Below, in pieces: positions 1 through 6,649 of a DNA stretch of 13,027 nt. Position 1 is the stretch's first letter. Each line of letters begins with the position of its first letter. Source of the stretch: W11650 sp963545585 (GTDB lineage Bacteria > Bacillota > Clostridia > Lachnospirales > Vallitaleaceae); the NCBI GenBank assembly GCA_963545585.1, contig CAUUKX010000062.1:1-13027 (forward strand), read 5' to 3'. The notes beneath the pieces are model-generated. The model made no database searches. It was not told the origin of the DNA and saw only the letters and a program-made list of their open reading frames with translations. A program made the translations under genes and the position numbers.

Positions 1-55
1 CTGCCATATGGCAATGCCTCTTTGCGTGCAAGCACGCTTTCGGCTTTGCCGCATG
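1..55. repeat. Direct repeat unit, copy 1
   Basis: These 55 bases are identical to positions 151-205, a direct repeat with a 150-base period. The unit holds a CCATATGG palindrome near its start and a GCGTGC-AA-GCACGC hairpin in the middle. This copy is followed by unrelated sequence (CCTCGCTAC), whereas copy 2 continues into GGCAGGG, which pairs back to its own left end. It may extend left beyond the window. I see no coding function. The arrangement suggests a dispersed palindromic repeat, but its copy number elsewhere cannot be judged here. Confidence 0.85.
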
Positions 56-63
56 CCTCGCTA

Positions 64-228
64 CTTTTTTTGTCCGAAAGCGATTGCTCCGCAATCCCCA
101 GAACATTCGCTTTTGCCCTGCTTCGCAGGTCAATCGCTCATGTTCCGGCCCTGCCATATGGCAATGCCTCTTTGCGTGCAAGCACGCTTTCGGCTTTGCC
201 GCATGGCAGGGCTTTCGGACAAAAAAAG
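64..228. repeat. Composite palindromic element with 18-base inverted ends
   Basis: The first and last 18 bases (64-81 and 211-228) are perfect reverse complements, each with seven T or seven A and the core GTCCGAAAGC. Inside lie hairpins GATTGC-TCC-GCAATC (82-96) and CCTGC-TTC-GCAGG (117-129). The latter is nested in an outer CCAGAACAT/ATGTTCCGG pairing (99-107 and 140-148, one wobble). Then comes the second copy of the 55-base unit (151-205), whose flanks pair as CCCTGCCAT/ATGGCAGGG. Nearly the whole length can fold on either strand. It resembles a non-autonomous palindromic element (MITE-like or REP-like); no transposase gene is visible. Family unknown to me. Confidence 0.7.
151..205. repeat. 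Direct repeat unit, copy 2
   Basis: This copy is identical to positions 1-55. Here the unit is framed by CCCTGCCAT on the left (149-157) and ATGGCAGGG on the right (203-211), so it can form a long imperfect hairpin with the central GCGTGC-AA-GCACGC stem at its tip. Copy 1 lacks the right-hand arm, which suggests that copy 2 is the more complete version. Confidence 0.85.
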
Positions 229-251
229 GAAGCCTTCGGTTGGAAGGCTTC
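221..251 (-). terminator. Rho-independent terminator, minus strand
   Basis: On the minus strand, GAAGCCTTC (251-243) pairs perfectly with GAAGGCTTC (237-229) around a five-base loop. CC and seven T (227-221) follow. Stem, loop and T-tract are those of a good intrinsic terminator for leftward transcription. The T-tract doubles as part of the 18-base inverted end of the neighbouring element. It would act as a backup stop for transcripts coming from the sulfatase side. Confidence 0.7.
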
Positions 252-445
252 AAAGAATTATATTTATCAAAATAAAAGGGGGGATAATTTTTACAAGATT
301 ATAATACCAAGAAGTTGTTTCAAACAAATAACGAAGTTGTTAAATTTCTATGAATTCAAAAAATTATTTCTTCTTGTTTGCAATGTGGTCTGTATCGAAA
401 AAGAGAACTTTATTCTACAAGCTTTCATTGCTTCTATCTTTTTTG
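252..445. other. AT-rich intergenic stretch, nothing identified
   Basis: Between the two terminator hairpins the sequence is AT-rich. A plus-strand frame stays open through it but has no ribosome binding site and begins inside the repeat units, so I do not call a gene. Minus-strand frames are broken by stops. No tRNA, no CRISPR-like repetition and no convincing promoter were seen. Confidence 0.5.
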
Positions 446-493
446 AAAAAATAATTGGTGCCAGCAAGGAATAGATTCCATTACTGACACCAA
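446..493 (-). terminator. Rho-independent terminator downstream of the sulfatase
   Basis: On the minus strand TGGTGTCAG (492-484) pairs with CTGGCACCA (464-456) with one G-U pair. An inner GGAAT-CT-ATTCC hairpin (479-468) stacks in the loop. ATTA and six T (451-446) follow. This is the first credible leftward stop after the sulfatase stop codon, about 210 bases downstream of it, and it lies beyond the possible gene remnant at 510-677. Confidence 0.65.
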
Positions 494-509
494 AAATTAT
501 ACAATCTTT

Positions 510-677
510 TTATTTTTCATAAAAATAAATACATTTATACCCTAACATTCCATCACCAAGGGAAAGTCCCATTTTCGTGAGAATCCGCTTCGGCGGCTCC
601 AGTTTTGGTCTGTACTGCTTGCCGTCAATCTGAACTATCAGATTTTCGCCCGTTGATACAATGGCAAATTCTTTTTG
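510..677 (-). pseudogene. Possible 3' remnant of an unknown gene
   Basis: Downstream of the sulfatase the minus strand has a 55-codon open stretch, bounded upstream by TAG (680-678) and ending in TAA (512-510). It has no start codon near its beginning. Its translation looks protein-like in the middle (for example DGKQYRPKLEPPKRILTKMG) and then turns into AT-rich, less protein-like residues at the end. An upstream truncation by the sulfatase region would explain a body without a start. I do not recognise the family. It could also be a chance open frame; the evidence is residue composition and codon choice only. Confidence 0.3.
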
Positions 678-703
678 CTATCGTTCCACTTAAAAGGAAT
701 TCT

Positions 704-2212
704 TTAATATTTCCGGTTATATTCGGTAATCGGCAGTCCGGTAGAATAGCCGTATTCGCCGACTTCGCCCGTCTCCCGGTAACGGCTTCTAGCGTAGCCG
801 CCGCAGTTCCACGATACCTTTTGCCGGTCTTTGCGCCACGGCCTTTTCTCCCAATAGTAGCCTCTGAGCGGATCGCGGGTGTCATTTTGCCAGTCAAGCA
901 GCAAGTCGTGCAGCTGGTTGCGGATGGCTTCACAAGCCGGATCATCAATCAAGTTGTGCATTTCATTGTAATCTTCTTCTAAATTATAGAGTTCATCTTG
1001 AGTCATCAGATTGACCGTTAATTTCCACTTGCCCTTGACTACGCAGCGCACCGGCTGGAATCCGCCCCAACCGTCATGATCGACTTCATAGCGGTTAAAC
1101 TCAACAAATACCGGCCGGCCTTCTTTTTGGCGGCTAATTTCTTTGTCGGTCAGATTAGACAAGAGACTTTGTCCTTCCAAGCTCTTCGGCTGCGGCAAGC
1201 CATAAAAATCCAAAATCGTCGGCACGACATCAATATGAGAAACCGGCATTTGCGTAGTAATACCTGCTTCGACTTGATTCTTCCACCGCACAATTAGCGG
1301 AATATTGGTAATTTCCTCATACATCGCTGGCCCCTTGGAATAAATACCGTGCGAACCTTGCGCGTCGCCGTGATCGGAAGTATACAGCACCAGCGCATCT
1401 TCGGCGTTTTTCTCGGCTGCCTGTAAAACCCGGCCGATTTGCGAATCAATGTAGGAATTCGAACCCAGCAGGCCAACGGCAGTTCCATCTCCCTTGCTGC
1501 CCTTGATTTCTAAAAATCTTTCATGCCATACCTTGATATGATCCGGCAGCTTAGAAAAATCCATGTCCTGATTCGGTTTTTGCAAATAAGGCTGATAAAA
1601 CGGCTCATAAAATGACTTGGGCGACAGGAACGGGTCATGCGGCTCATCATAAGAAACAACTAAAAAATAATCCTCATCCTTGTGTTTTTCCATAAACTCA
1701 AGCGCTCTTTGCGTGCAGCGGTAGCCAAAGGTAAACTCTTCGCCAATGCCTTCGCCTTCAAGAGCCGTCGCCAATTTCCGGGATTTGGCTCTGTCCTCGT
1801 CGCTGTCTAACTCGTCCAAATAGTTACGCATATCGTACCAATAGTCTTTATCCCAGCCATCCGGGCAAATCCCGTCGCCGAAATAATCGCCGCCGTCCAA
1901 ATGCCATTTGCCGATATAGGCGGCATGAATCCCCGCCCGACTCAGGCGCTGGCCAATGGTCAGGCTTTGCTGCGACAGCGCCATGCAGTTGCCTAACATG
2001 CCGTTGGTATGGGGATAAGTCCCGGTAAACAGTCCCGCCCGAGCCGGTCCACACACCGGCTGCGTGGTATAAGCCGCTTGGAAAGCCAAGCCCTGATCGC
2101 ATAAACGGTCAAGGCAGGGTGTATGCATATCTTCCCCCCGCTCATTACAGCGACTAATCATATCCCGCCTTTGACTGTCTGTCATGATTAAAATAAATTG
2201 TTTTTTCGCCAT
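704..2212 (-). CDS. Sulfatase, S1 (formylglycine-dependent) family
   Basis: This is predicted to hydrolyse sulfate esters or sulfamates; the substrate is not readable from sequence. The 502-residue protein has the sulfatase signature CGPAR at about residue 54, whose Cys would be converted to formylglycine. It also has an N-terminal metal-binding segment (TDSQR, about 12-16), GKWH (about 101-104), an EPHDP segment (about 190) and the second metal site DHGD (about 280). The C-terminal 70 residues are rich in Arg, Trp and Tyr. There is no signal peptide, so it should be cytoplasmic. Two ATGs are adjacent; AGGAGG lies 2 bases before the first (2215) and 5 before the second, so I chose 2212. It has its own promoter. 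No sulfatase-maturating enzyme or transporter gene is in the window, so it looks like an accessory gene beside the core block. Confidence 0.9.
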   Translation of the reverse strand: MAKKQFILIMTDSQRRDMISRCNERGEDMHTPCLDRLCDQGLAFQAAYTTQPVCGPARAGLFTGTYPHTNGMLGNCMALSQQSLTIGQRLSRAGIHAAYIGKWHLDGGDYFGDGICPDGWDKDYWYDMRNYLDELDSDEDRAKSRKLATALEGEGIGEEFTFGYRCTQRALEFMEKHKDEDYFLVVSYDEPHDPFLSPKSFYEPFYQPYLQKPNQDMDFSKLPDHIKVWHERFLEIKGSKGDGTAVGLLGSNSYIDSQIGRVLQAAEKNAEDALVLYTSDHGDAQGSHGIYSKGPAMYEEITNIPLIVRWKNQVEAGITTQMPVSHIDVVPTILDFYGLPQPKSLEGQSLLSNLTDKEISRQKEGRPVFVEFNRYEVDHDGWGGFQPVRCVVKGKWKLTVNLMTQDELYNLEEDYNEMHNLIDDPACEAIRNQLHDLLLDWQNDTRDPLRGYYWEKRPWRKDRQKVSWNCGGYARSRYRETGEVGEYGYSTGLPITEYNRKY

Positions 2213-2287
2213 CATTTCCTCCTTTTTGAGTCCGTTCAGGCAAGCGGATCATTAATTTTAAAATTTGTTTTGTCTTTTTATAAAAAT

Positions 2288-2316
2288 AGTTTATCATAAT
2301 TTCCTCAAAAAGACAA
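2288..2316 (-). promoter_or_regulatory. SigA-type promoter of the sulfatase gene
   Basis: On the minus strand TTGTCT (2316-2311) is followed after exactly 17 bases by TAAACT (2293-2288), with an upstream TG forming an extended -10 (TGATAAACT). Transcription should begin near 2281, leaving a leader of about 70 bases. The promoter starts 15 bases after the rsmA stop, with no terminator between, so read-through from rsmA is also possible. Confidence 0.65.
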
Positions 2317-2330
2317 CGCATCCGAAAAGT

Positions 2331-3251
2331 TTATTCCTTTGCCGCCAATAAACTGCTTAACCGCTGAAACTCTGCCAGCGATAACCTCTCTCCCCGGATA
2401 TCTTCCGGCAGCGCCATTGCGCCAAGAGCCGCCTTTATTTTTTCCTTGGGAGCAATGCCCTTATTGCTGAGGGCATTGAGCAGGGTCTTGCGTCTTTGCT
2501 CAAATGCCGCAGCAATCACCCGAAAAAGATACTTTTCCGCCTGTTCGGAAAGTTCCGGGCAAAGCTCCGTTTCCGTATCTGCCGGCCAAGCGTCCCGATT
2601 GCCGGCCAAAGCTCTTTCCGCCCCAGAACCGGGGTGGTTTTTAATCTGCAAATGCAGCACCGCCGACATCACCTTGGGGGCGGGTAAAAAGACATGCGGC
2701 GGTACTGTCATCACAATTTTTGCGTCCGCATAATAAGCAGCCGCCAAAGTAATCGCCCCATAATCCTTGCCTCCCGGCTGCGCCTGAATCCGGTCGGCCA
2801 CTTCTTTTTGCACCATAATCGTAATCGTCCGCAGCGGCAGCTTTTCTTCCAATAGCTTCATCAAAATCGGAGTCGTAATATAATACGGCAAATTGGCCAC
2901 CACTTTGATACTTTCTCCGGGGTATTTTTCCTGCAAATAGGTTTTTAAGTCCCATTTCAGCACATCAGCAAAAATCAGCTCGATATTGGAAAATTCCTTT
3001 AGGCTCTCCTTTAAAACCGGCGCCAGTTCTGGGTCAATCTCAATTGCCGTTACTGCCTTGGCAGTTTCAGCCAGCCGAGCCGTCAATCCGCCCGCCCCCG
3101 GGCCGATTTCAATCACCACATCATCTTTCGTGATCTCTGCTTTTTCGACAATTTCCTCAAAAACCCGCCGATCGGTAATAAAGTTTTGGCCGAACTTTTT
3201 CTTGAGGACAAAGCCATGCTCCTGAACCAGTTTTTTAGTATCTGCTTTCAT
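2331..3251 (-). CDS. rsmA: 16S rRNA dimethyladenosine transferase RsmA (KsgA)
   Basis: RsmA uses S-adenosylmethionine to dimethylate two adjacent adenosines in the 3'-terminal hairpin of 16S rRNA during late 30S assembly. The 306-residue protein has FGQNF at 20-24, the SAM-binding IEIGPGAGG at 47-55, an acidic EID (71-73) and the catalytic NLPYY at 120-124. The C-terminal EQRRKTLLN (251-259) is also typical. Between LQIKN (about 205) and YLFRV (241) there is an unusually long, low-complexity linker of about 35 residues, roughly 20-25 more than usual. The start codon lies inside the 3' end of the HAD gene (17-base overlap). The only GGAG is about 13 bases upstream, so translation is probably coupled. 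Confidence in function is very high. Confidence 0.97.
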   Translation of the reverse strand: MKADTKKLVQEHGFVLKKKFGQNFITDRRVFEEIVEKAEITKDDVVIEIGPGAGGLTARLAETAKAVTAIEIDPELAPVLKESLKEFSNIELIFADVLKWDLKTYLQEKYPGESIKVVANLPYYITTPILMKLLEEKLPLRTITIMVQKEVADRIQAQPGGKDYGAITLAAAYYADAKIVMTVPPHVFLPAPKVMSAVLHLQIKNHPGSGAERALAGNRDAWPADTETELCPELSEQAEKYLFRVIAAAFEQRRKTLLNALSNKGIAPKEKIKAALGAMALPEDIRGERLSLAEFQRLSSLLAAKE

Positions 3252-4044
3252 TTAAAATATATTTCTCCACAATTTCTGCCACACCGCCTTCGTTATTGGT
3301 TCTTTCGGTGACGACATCGGCAACTTCCTTGACCTTGGGGTTTGCGTTTTTCATGGCCACCCCCAGACCCGCATACTCAATCATATAGGCATCATTAAAA
3401 CTGTCCCCGATGCAGATTACCTCGCCGGCCGGAATATGCAGGCGCTCCGCCAGATATTTGACCGCCAATCCCTTGTTGGAAGTCTTATAAACGGCTTCTA
3501 AATATTCCGGTTTGGAGAAAAAGTAATGATATTCCTCACCGAACTCTGCTTCTAATTCGCTGCGCAGCATCTCCAGCATTTTTCTGTCCGCAGAATTGAA
3601 TAAAATCTTAATCGAATACGGCAACGCCGTTAAATCTTCGACTACCCGGCCAATCACACCGGTATTGGCTTCGTATTGATTGATTTTAGGATCGTCTTGG
3701 TCAACCGTCAAACCATCACAATAACACTGAATAATCACCGGATACCGGCGGGCGATGGCAATCATTTTCTTCAGGTTTTCACCCTTAATTTCATCTCGCC
3801 ACAAAGTTGTTCCGCTCAAAGTCTGCACTACCGCTCCGTTATAGGAAATAAAATAATCTTCACCGGTAAACAGCTCCGTTTTTTTCATAATATTTTTCAT
3901 TGACGCACTTTCTCGACCGGAGCAAAGCACCACATAAACACCTTTTTCCTTCGCCTGCCGAAGCGTGCGGAAATTGTCCGGATGAATCGACAAATCATCC
4001 GCTAATAAAGTGTCATCCAAATCAATTGCAATCAAACGATACAT
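3235..4044 (-). CDS. Cof-type HAD-superfamily sugar-phosphate phosphatase
   Basis: This is a 269-residue haloacid dehalogenase-like hydrolase of the Cof/YidA subclass, cytoplasmic enzymes that remove phosphate from small phosphorylated metabolites. Motif I is IDLDDTL (nucleophile Asp 8, acid Asp 10), motif II contains LCSGR, and motif IV is GDSFNDAYM near residue 213, followed by the typical GLGVAMKNA. The C2-type cap lies between. An upstream ATG at 4065 would add seven residues. I prefer 4044 because AAAGGGA precedes it by six bases and the family begins just before the IDLDD segment. It begins 27 bases after the DUF4446 gene, and its 3' end contains the rsmA start. The substrate cannot be told; why it travels with rsmA is unknown. 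Confidence 0.92.
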   Translation of the reverse strand: MYRLIAIDLDDTLLADDLSIHPDNFRTLRQAKEKGVYVVLCSGRESASMKNIMKKTELFTGEDYFISYNGAVVQTLSGTTLWRDEIKGENLKKMIAIARRYPVIIQCYCDGLTVDQDDPKINQYEANTGVIGRVVEDLTALPYSIKILFNSADRKMLEMLRSELEAEFGEEYHYFFSKPEYLEAVYKTSNKGLAVKYLAERLHIPAGEVICIGDSFNDAYMIEYAGLGVAMKNANPKVKEVADVVTERTNNEGGVAEIVEKYILNESRY

Positions 4045-4071
4045 GTTTTTTCCCTTTCTAAGCATCGTTCT

Positions 4072-4587
4072 TTACTTATTCGACAATCTATCCCGTTCTG
4101 AAACGGCTTTTTCCAAAATCGCCCTTTCTTCCTTTGACATTTCCTGATTGACCTTGCCCCTGATTACTTCCTTGGCATACGAATAAGAAAAATCGGTGCT
4201 GTGAATACTGTTAATCAAAATACCGCTGTTTTCTTCATTTAACATTGCCAGTGCATAAGATATCTTGCCGGCCTGTGTTTCAAATGCATCGTATTTCATC
4301 AGTTTTACTTTTTTTATCGCTTTTCTTTCTTTTGCCATAAAACGATTTACTCTGTGCTTTTCTGTTTCTACCTCTTTTCTCAGCTGGTACAATTCCTTTT
4401 CTACTTCTTCTATTTTTTTCTCTACTGTTCTGTTTAGAGAACCGCTTTCATACGCTTTCATCCGTTCTTCCAATCTATGGCATCTTCTATTTTCCAAAAA
4501 AAGCAGCAAAAATGTCAAGAAAAAAGTTGCCTCTATCATCAAAAATGCAGTGCCCTGACTGGTCATCCAACGCCAAATACTTTCCAT
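4072..4587 (-). CDS. DUF4446 membrane-anchored coiled-coil protein
   Basis: This 171-residue protein has an N-terminal hydrophobic segment (about residues 12-31) followed by a charged coiled coil (about 36-90). A conserved C-terminal domain runs from KVKLMKYDAFE, through ISYALAMLNEENSGILINSI, to a YAKEV segment. This pattern matches the DUF4446 family, which commonly follows parB in Firmicutes. The likely topology is a single anchor with a cytoplasmic tail. Its ATG comes one base after the parB stop, with AGGGAAG as ribosome binding site inside parB, so it is co-translated with ParB. The molecular role is not established. The position suggests a link to chromosome segregation or the envelope near the origin, which is inference. 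Confidence 0.85.
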   Translation of the reverse strand: MESIWRWMTSQGTAFLMIEATFFLTFLLLFLENRRCHRLEERMKAYESGSLNRTVEKKIEEVEKELYQLRKEVETEKHRVNRFMAKERKAIKKVKLMKYDAFETQAGKISYALAMLNEENSGILINSIHSTDFSYSYAKEVIRGKVNQEMSKEERAILEKAVSERDRLSNK

Positions 4588-4588
4588 G

Positions 4589-5458
4589 TTAGTCTTCCCT
4601 GTAATGCAGGATATCCAAAATCCGCTCCAAGTCTTCCATGGAAGTATAGTTAATTTCTATTTTCCCGCTGTTATTTTTCCGAGTGGTTAAGGTTACTTTC
4701 GAGCCAAAATGTTCCGCCATTTTTCGTTCTACTTCTTTCATCTCTGGGCTTAGCTTAATCGCTGCCGCTACAGGTTTTGTCTCTCGACTCAGGCTCTTGA
4801 TATAATTTTCCGTTTCCCGAACAGACATCTGCTTATCAAAAATCAGCATGCCGATTTCGACCTGCTGCTGTTCGTTACTAATCGCCAGCAGACACCGGGC
4901 ATGACCCATACTAATCATCCCTTCCGCCGTCATTTTTTGAACCGCCGGACTTAATGCCAATAGCCGGAGCGTATTGGTAATGGCTGTCCGGCTCTTGCCA
5001 ATTCGAGCCGCCAACTCATCATGGGTCAAAGAAAACTCTTCCAGCAATCTTTTATAAGCGCCAGCCTCCTCGATAATATTCAAATCTTCTCTTTGAATGT
5101 TTTCGATCAGGCTGACTTCGGCCAACTCTTTTTCCGTCAACTGCTTAATGATAACCGGCATTTCTTTTAAACCCGCTAACTTTGCCGCCCGCCACCGGCG
5201 CTCACCAGTAATGATCTCATAAGTTTTTTCTTTTTTTATGACCAAGATTGGCTGAAGCACACCGAAGTTTTTCATCGACTCCGCCAGTTCCAGCAAACTG
5301 TCTTCTTCAAAGCTTTTTCTCGGCTGCAAGGGATTCGGTTCAATCATTGACACCGGCAAAAAAACCACTTCTTTTCCGGCCACGGTATCTAATTCTGACT
5401 CTTGCCGGTTTTCACCGAACAGAGCACCTACGCCCTTTCCCAGTCCTTTTCTTTTCAT
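4589..5458 (-). CDS. parB: Chromosome partitioning protein ParB (Spo0J)
   Basis: ParB binds parS, clamps and slides along DNA using CTP, loads condensin at the origin and stimulates ParA ATPase. The 289-residue protein begins with the ParA-stimulating basic stretch KRKGLGKGVGALFG. It then has NPLQPRKSF (42-50), the CTP-binding GERRWRA (85-91) and ENIQREDLN (119-127). A helix-turn-helix follows at LTHDELAARIGKSRTAITN (144-162), and the C-terminal dimerisation domain ends at about 289. All key motifs are intact. The start is one base after the parA stop, with AAAGGAG inside parA. Two perfect parS sites lie upstream of parA, consistent with this being the chromosomal segregation ParB and not Noc. 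Confidence 0.97.
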   Translation of the reverse strand: MKRKGLGKGVGALFGENRQESELDTVAGKEVVFLPVSMIEPNPLQPRKSFEEDSLLELAESMKNFGVLQPILVIKKEKTYEIITGERRWRAAKLAGLKEMPVIIKQLTEKELAEVSLIENIQREDLNIIEEAGAYKRLLEEFSLTHDELAARIGKSRTAITNTLRLLALSPAVQKMTAEGMISMGHARCLLAISNEQQQVEIGMLIFDKQMSVRETENYIKSLSRETKPVAAAIKLSPEMKEVERKMAEHFGSKVTLTTRKNNSGKIEINYTSMEDLERILDILHYRED

Positions 5459-5459
5459 G

Positions 5460-6224
5460 CTATCTCCTTTCGATTACTTCCTGCGCCAGTTCCCGGTAAG
5501 CAATCGCTCCTTTGGATGAGGGATCATATGCGGCAATCGGCTGTCCGTAGCTTGGTGCTTCGCTCAACCTGACATTTCTGGGAATAATCGTTTTGTAAAT
5601 ATTGGTATTTTTCAATTCGTTTTTTACTTCTTCCACTACTTCCAGTGATAAATTGGTTCTGGCATCATACATGGTAAAAACAATGCCTTCTATTTCAAGC
5701 GATGGATTCAGCTTTTCCTGAATCAGCCGAATCGTATACATCAGTTGGGATAAACCCTCCAAGGCATAAAACTCGCATTGCAGCGGTACCAGCACGGTAT
5801 CGGCTGCTGTCAGGGCATTAATTGTTAGTAGGCTTAATGACGGCGGACAATCAATCAATATAAATTCATAGTCCGCTTTGATTTCGGCAATCGCTTGCTT
5901 TAAGATTTCGCTGTTATCCGGTACTTGAATTAGCTCGATTTCTGCTCCGGCCAAGTCAATATTCGCCGGCAAAATATCCAAATTAGGGTAAATATTTTCA
6001 CCGATAATATCATACATTTTTTGTGTCTGTAAAAAAACATCGTAAGTAGTCTGGGTTAAAGATGCTTTATTCACACCCAGACCCTGCGTGGTATTGCCCT
6101 GCGGATCACAGTCAATAATTAAAGTTTTCCTGCCTGCTTCGGCTAAACAAGCGGAAAGATTGACGGCTGTTGTGGTTTTTCCCACCCCGCCCTTTTGGTT
6201 TGCAATGGCAATGACTCTGCCCAT
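5460..6224 (-). CDS. parA: Chromosome partitioning ATPase ParA (Soj)
   Basis: ParA is a deviant-Walker ATPase that dimerises on nucleoid DNA with ATP and, with ParB, segregates origins; in Bacillus it also modulates DnaA. The 254-residue form has the deviant Walker A KGGVGKT (11-17), DCDPQGN (38-44) and the Walker B ILIDCPPS, with no N-terminal DNA-binding extension, so it is the short chromosomal type. A longer frame opens at 6278, but the ATG at 6224 follows GGGAGGAG by four bases and gives the canonical MGRVIAIANQKGG start. The leader is about 170 bases long and contains a small open frame. parB is translationally coupled downstream. Confidence 0.97.
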   Translation of the reverse strand: MGRVIAIANQKGGVGKTTTAVNLSACLAEAGRKTLIIDCDPQGNTTQGLGVNKASLTQTTYDVFLQTQKMYDIIGENIYPNLDILPANIDLAGAEIELIQVPDNSEILKQAIAEIKADYEFILIDCPPSLSLLTINALTAADTVLVPLQCEFYALEGLSQLMYTIRLIQEKLNPSLEIEGIVFTMYDARTNLSLEVVEEVKNELKNTNIYKTIIPRNVRLSEAPSYGQPIAAYDPSSKGAIAYRELAQEVIERR

Positions 6225-6261
6225 AATCTCCTCCCATTTTGTGTTCCTTTTTACATTGCGT

Positions 6262-6369
6262 TCAGACCAGCAAATCATTTATCCTTAACGCAGCCAAAAA
6301 TATACTGCCTAAAGGAGTATCAAATATAAAGATTTCTTTCCCTGCCGCCTGCTCGTAATTCGTTACCAT
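6262..6369 (-). CDS. Possible 35-residue small ORF in the parA leader
   Basis: Within the predicted parA leader an ATG-started frame of 35 codons runs to TGA. It encodes a mostly neutral to hydrophobic peptide that contains EIFIFDTPLGSIFLAALRI. It begins about 27 bases after the predicted transcription start and ends 37 bases before the parA start codon. The ribosome binding site is weak (AGG about 13 bases upstream). It could be a leader peptide, a remnant of a lost gene, or chance. I do not recognise it. Confidence 0.25.
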   Translation of the reverse strand: MVTNYEQAAGKEIFIFDTPLGSIFLAALRINDLLV

Positions 6370-6402
6370 TTCGCCAGCTTGCCTGAACTGTAACTGCTTT
6401 TT

Positions 6403-6431
6403 AGTATATCATAATCCTTGACTGGATACAA
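6403..6431 (-). promoter_or_regulatory. Promoter of parAB-DUF4446
   Basis: On the minus strand TTGTAT (6431-6426) is followed after 17 bases by TATACT (6408-6403), with TGA directly before it forming an extended -10. Transcription should begin near 6396. The nearer parS site starts 14 bases upstream of the -35 hexamer, so ParB bound or spreading from parS could influence this promoter; that is inference. Confidence 0.65.
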
Positions 6432-6444
6432 CACCAAACAAAAA

Positions 6445-6460
6445 TGTTTCACGTGAAACA
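6445..6460. promoter_or_regulatory. parS: parS site 1
   Basis: TGTTTCACGTGAAACA is a perfect 16-base palindrome identical to the classical ParB binding site of Firmicutes. Here the palindrome extends to 22 bases (6442-6463) with flanking AAA and TTT. It lies just upstream of the parA promoter. Confidence 0.97.
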
Positions 6461-6480
6461 TTTCCGGTTTAACCCTTTGT

Positions 6481-6496
6481 TGTTTCACGTGAAACA
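6481..6496. promoter_or_regulatory. parS: parS site 2
   Basis: This is a second perfect TGTTTCACGTGAAACA palindrome, 36 bases from the first measured start to start. The pair lies between the response regulator gene and parA, and should be the local ParB nucleation point near the origin. Confidence 0.97.
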
Positions 6497-6649
6497 TTTA
6501 TTTGCTTTATAATTTTGGATGATTTTTGATATCAGTAACGAAATCTGTTCCTTCTAAACCAGTATTTTGTCAGTGTTCTTTGCGTTTTCGATGTCTCTGC
6601 TCATCGGTAATCCGATAGACATGCTTGCTGCCAGCTCATCCTCAATTCG
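6497..6649. other. Spacer between the degU-like gene and parS; no terminator seen
   Basis: After the response-regulator stop, the minus strand has an imperfect hairpin (ATCGG-ATTA-CCGAT inside ATGTCT/AGACAT pairing) but no T-tract follows, so I do not call a terminator. The reading frame of the response regulator continues in-frame for 31 sense codons after its UGA, to TAG at 6556-6554. Read-through of transcription into the parAB region is possible. Confidence 0.5.

Noticed and set aside
1..205. Two identical 55-base repeats as a possible CRISPR fragment
   Set aside because: There are only two units, separated by 95 bases that themselves form hairpins and inverted repeats. There are no regular spacers and no cas genes.
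8..474. Overlapping plus-strand open frames up to 150 codons across the left end
   Set aside because: They run through the repeated units, so their translation is itself repeated, rich in Cys and Arg and unlike a folded protein. There is no ribosome binding site, and the frame crosses two minus-strand terminators.
551..566. AAGGGAAAGT near 560 as a third copy of the leader repeat
   Set aside because: Only about ten bases agree with the AGGGGAAAGTTGAG motif. The neighbouring hairpin and CCCGGG parts are missing, and it lies within the possible gene remnant.
605..982. Plus-strand frame of 125 codons opposite the sulfatase end
   Set aside because: It lies antisense to a well-supported gene with clear family motifs and has no ribosome binding site.
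6225..6278. Longer ParA starting at 6278
   Set aside because: The extra 18 residues do not fit the family, and a strong ribosome binding site precedes the ATG at 6224.
6497..6649. Possible terminator after the DegU-like gene
   Set aside because: The hairpin there has a six-base bulge and is followed by CGAAAACGC, not by a run of T.
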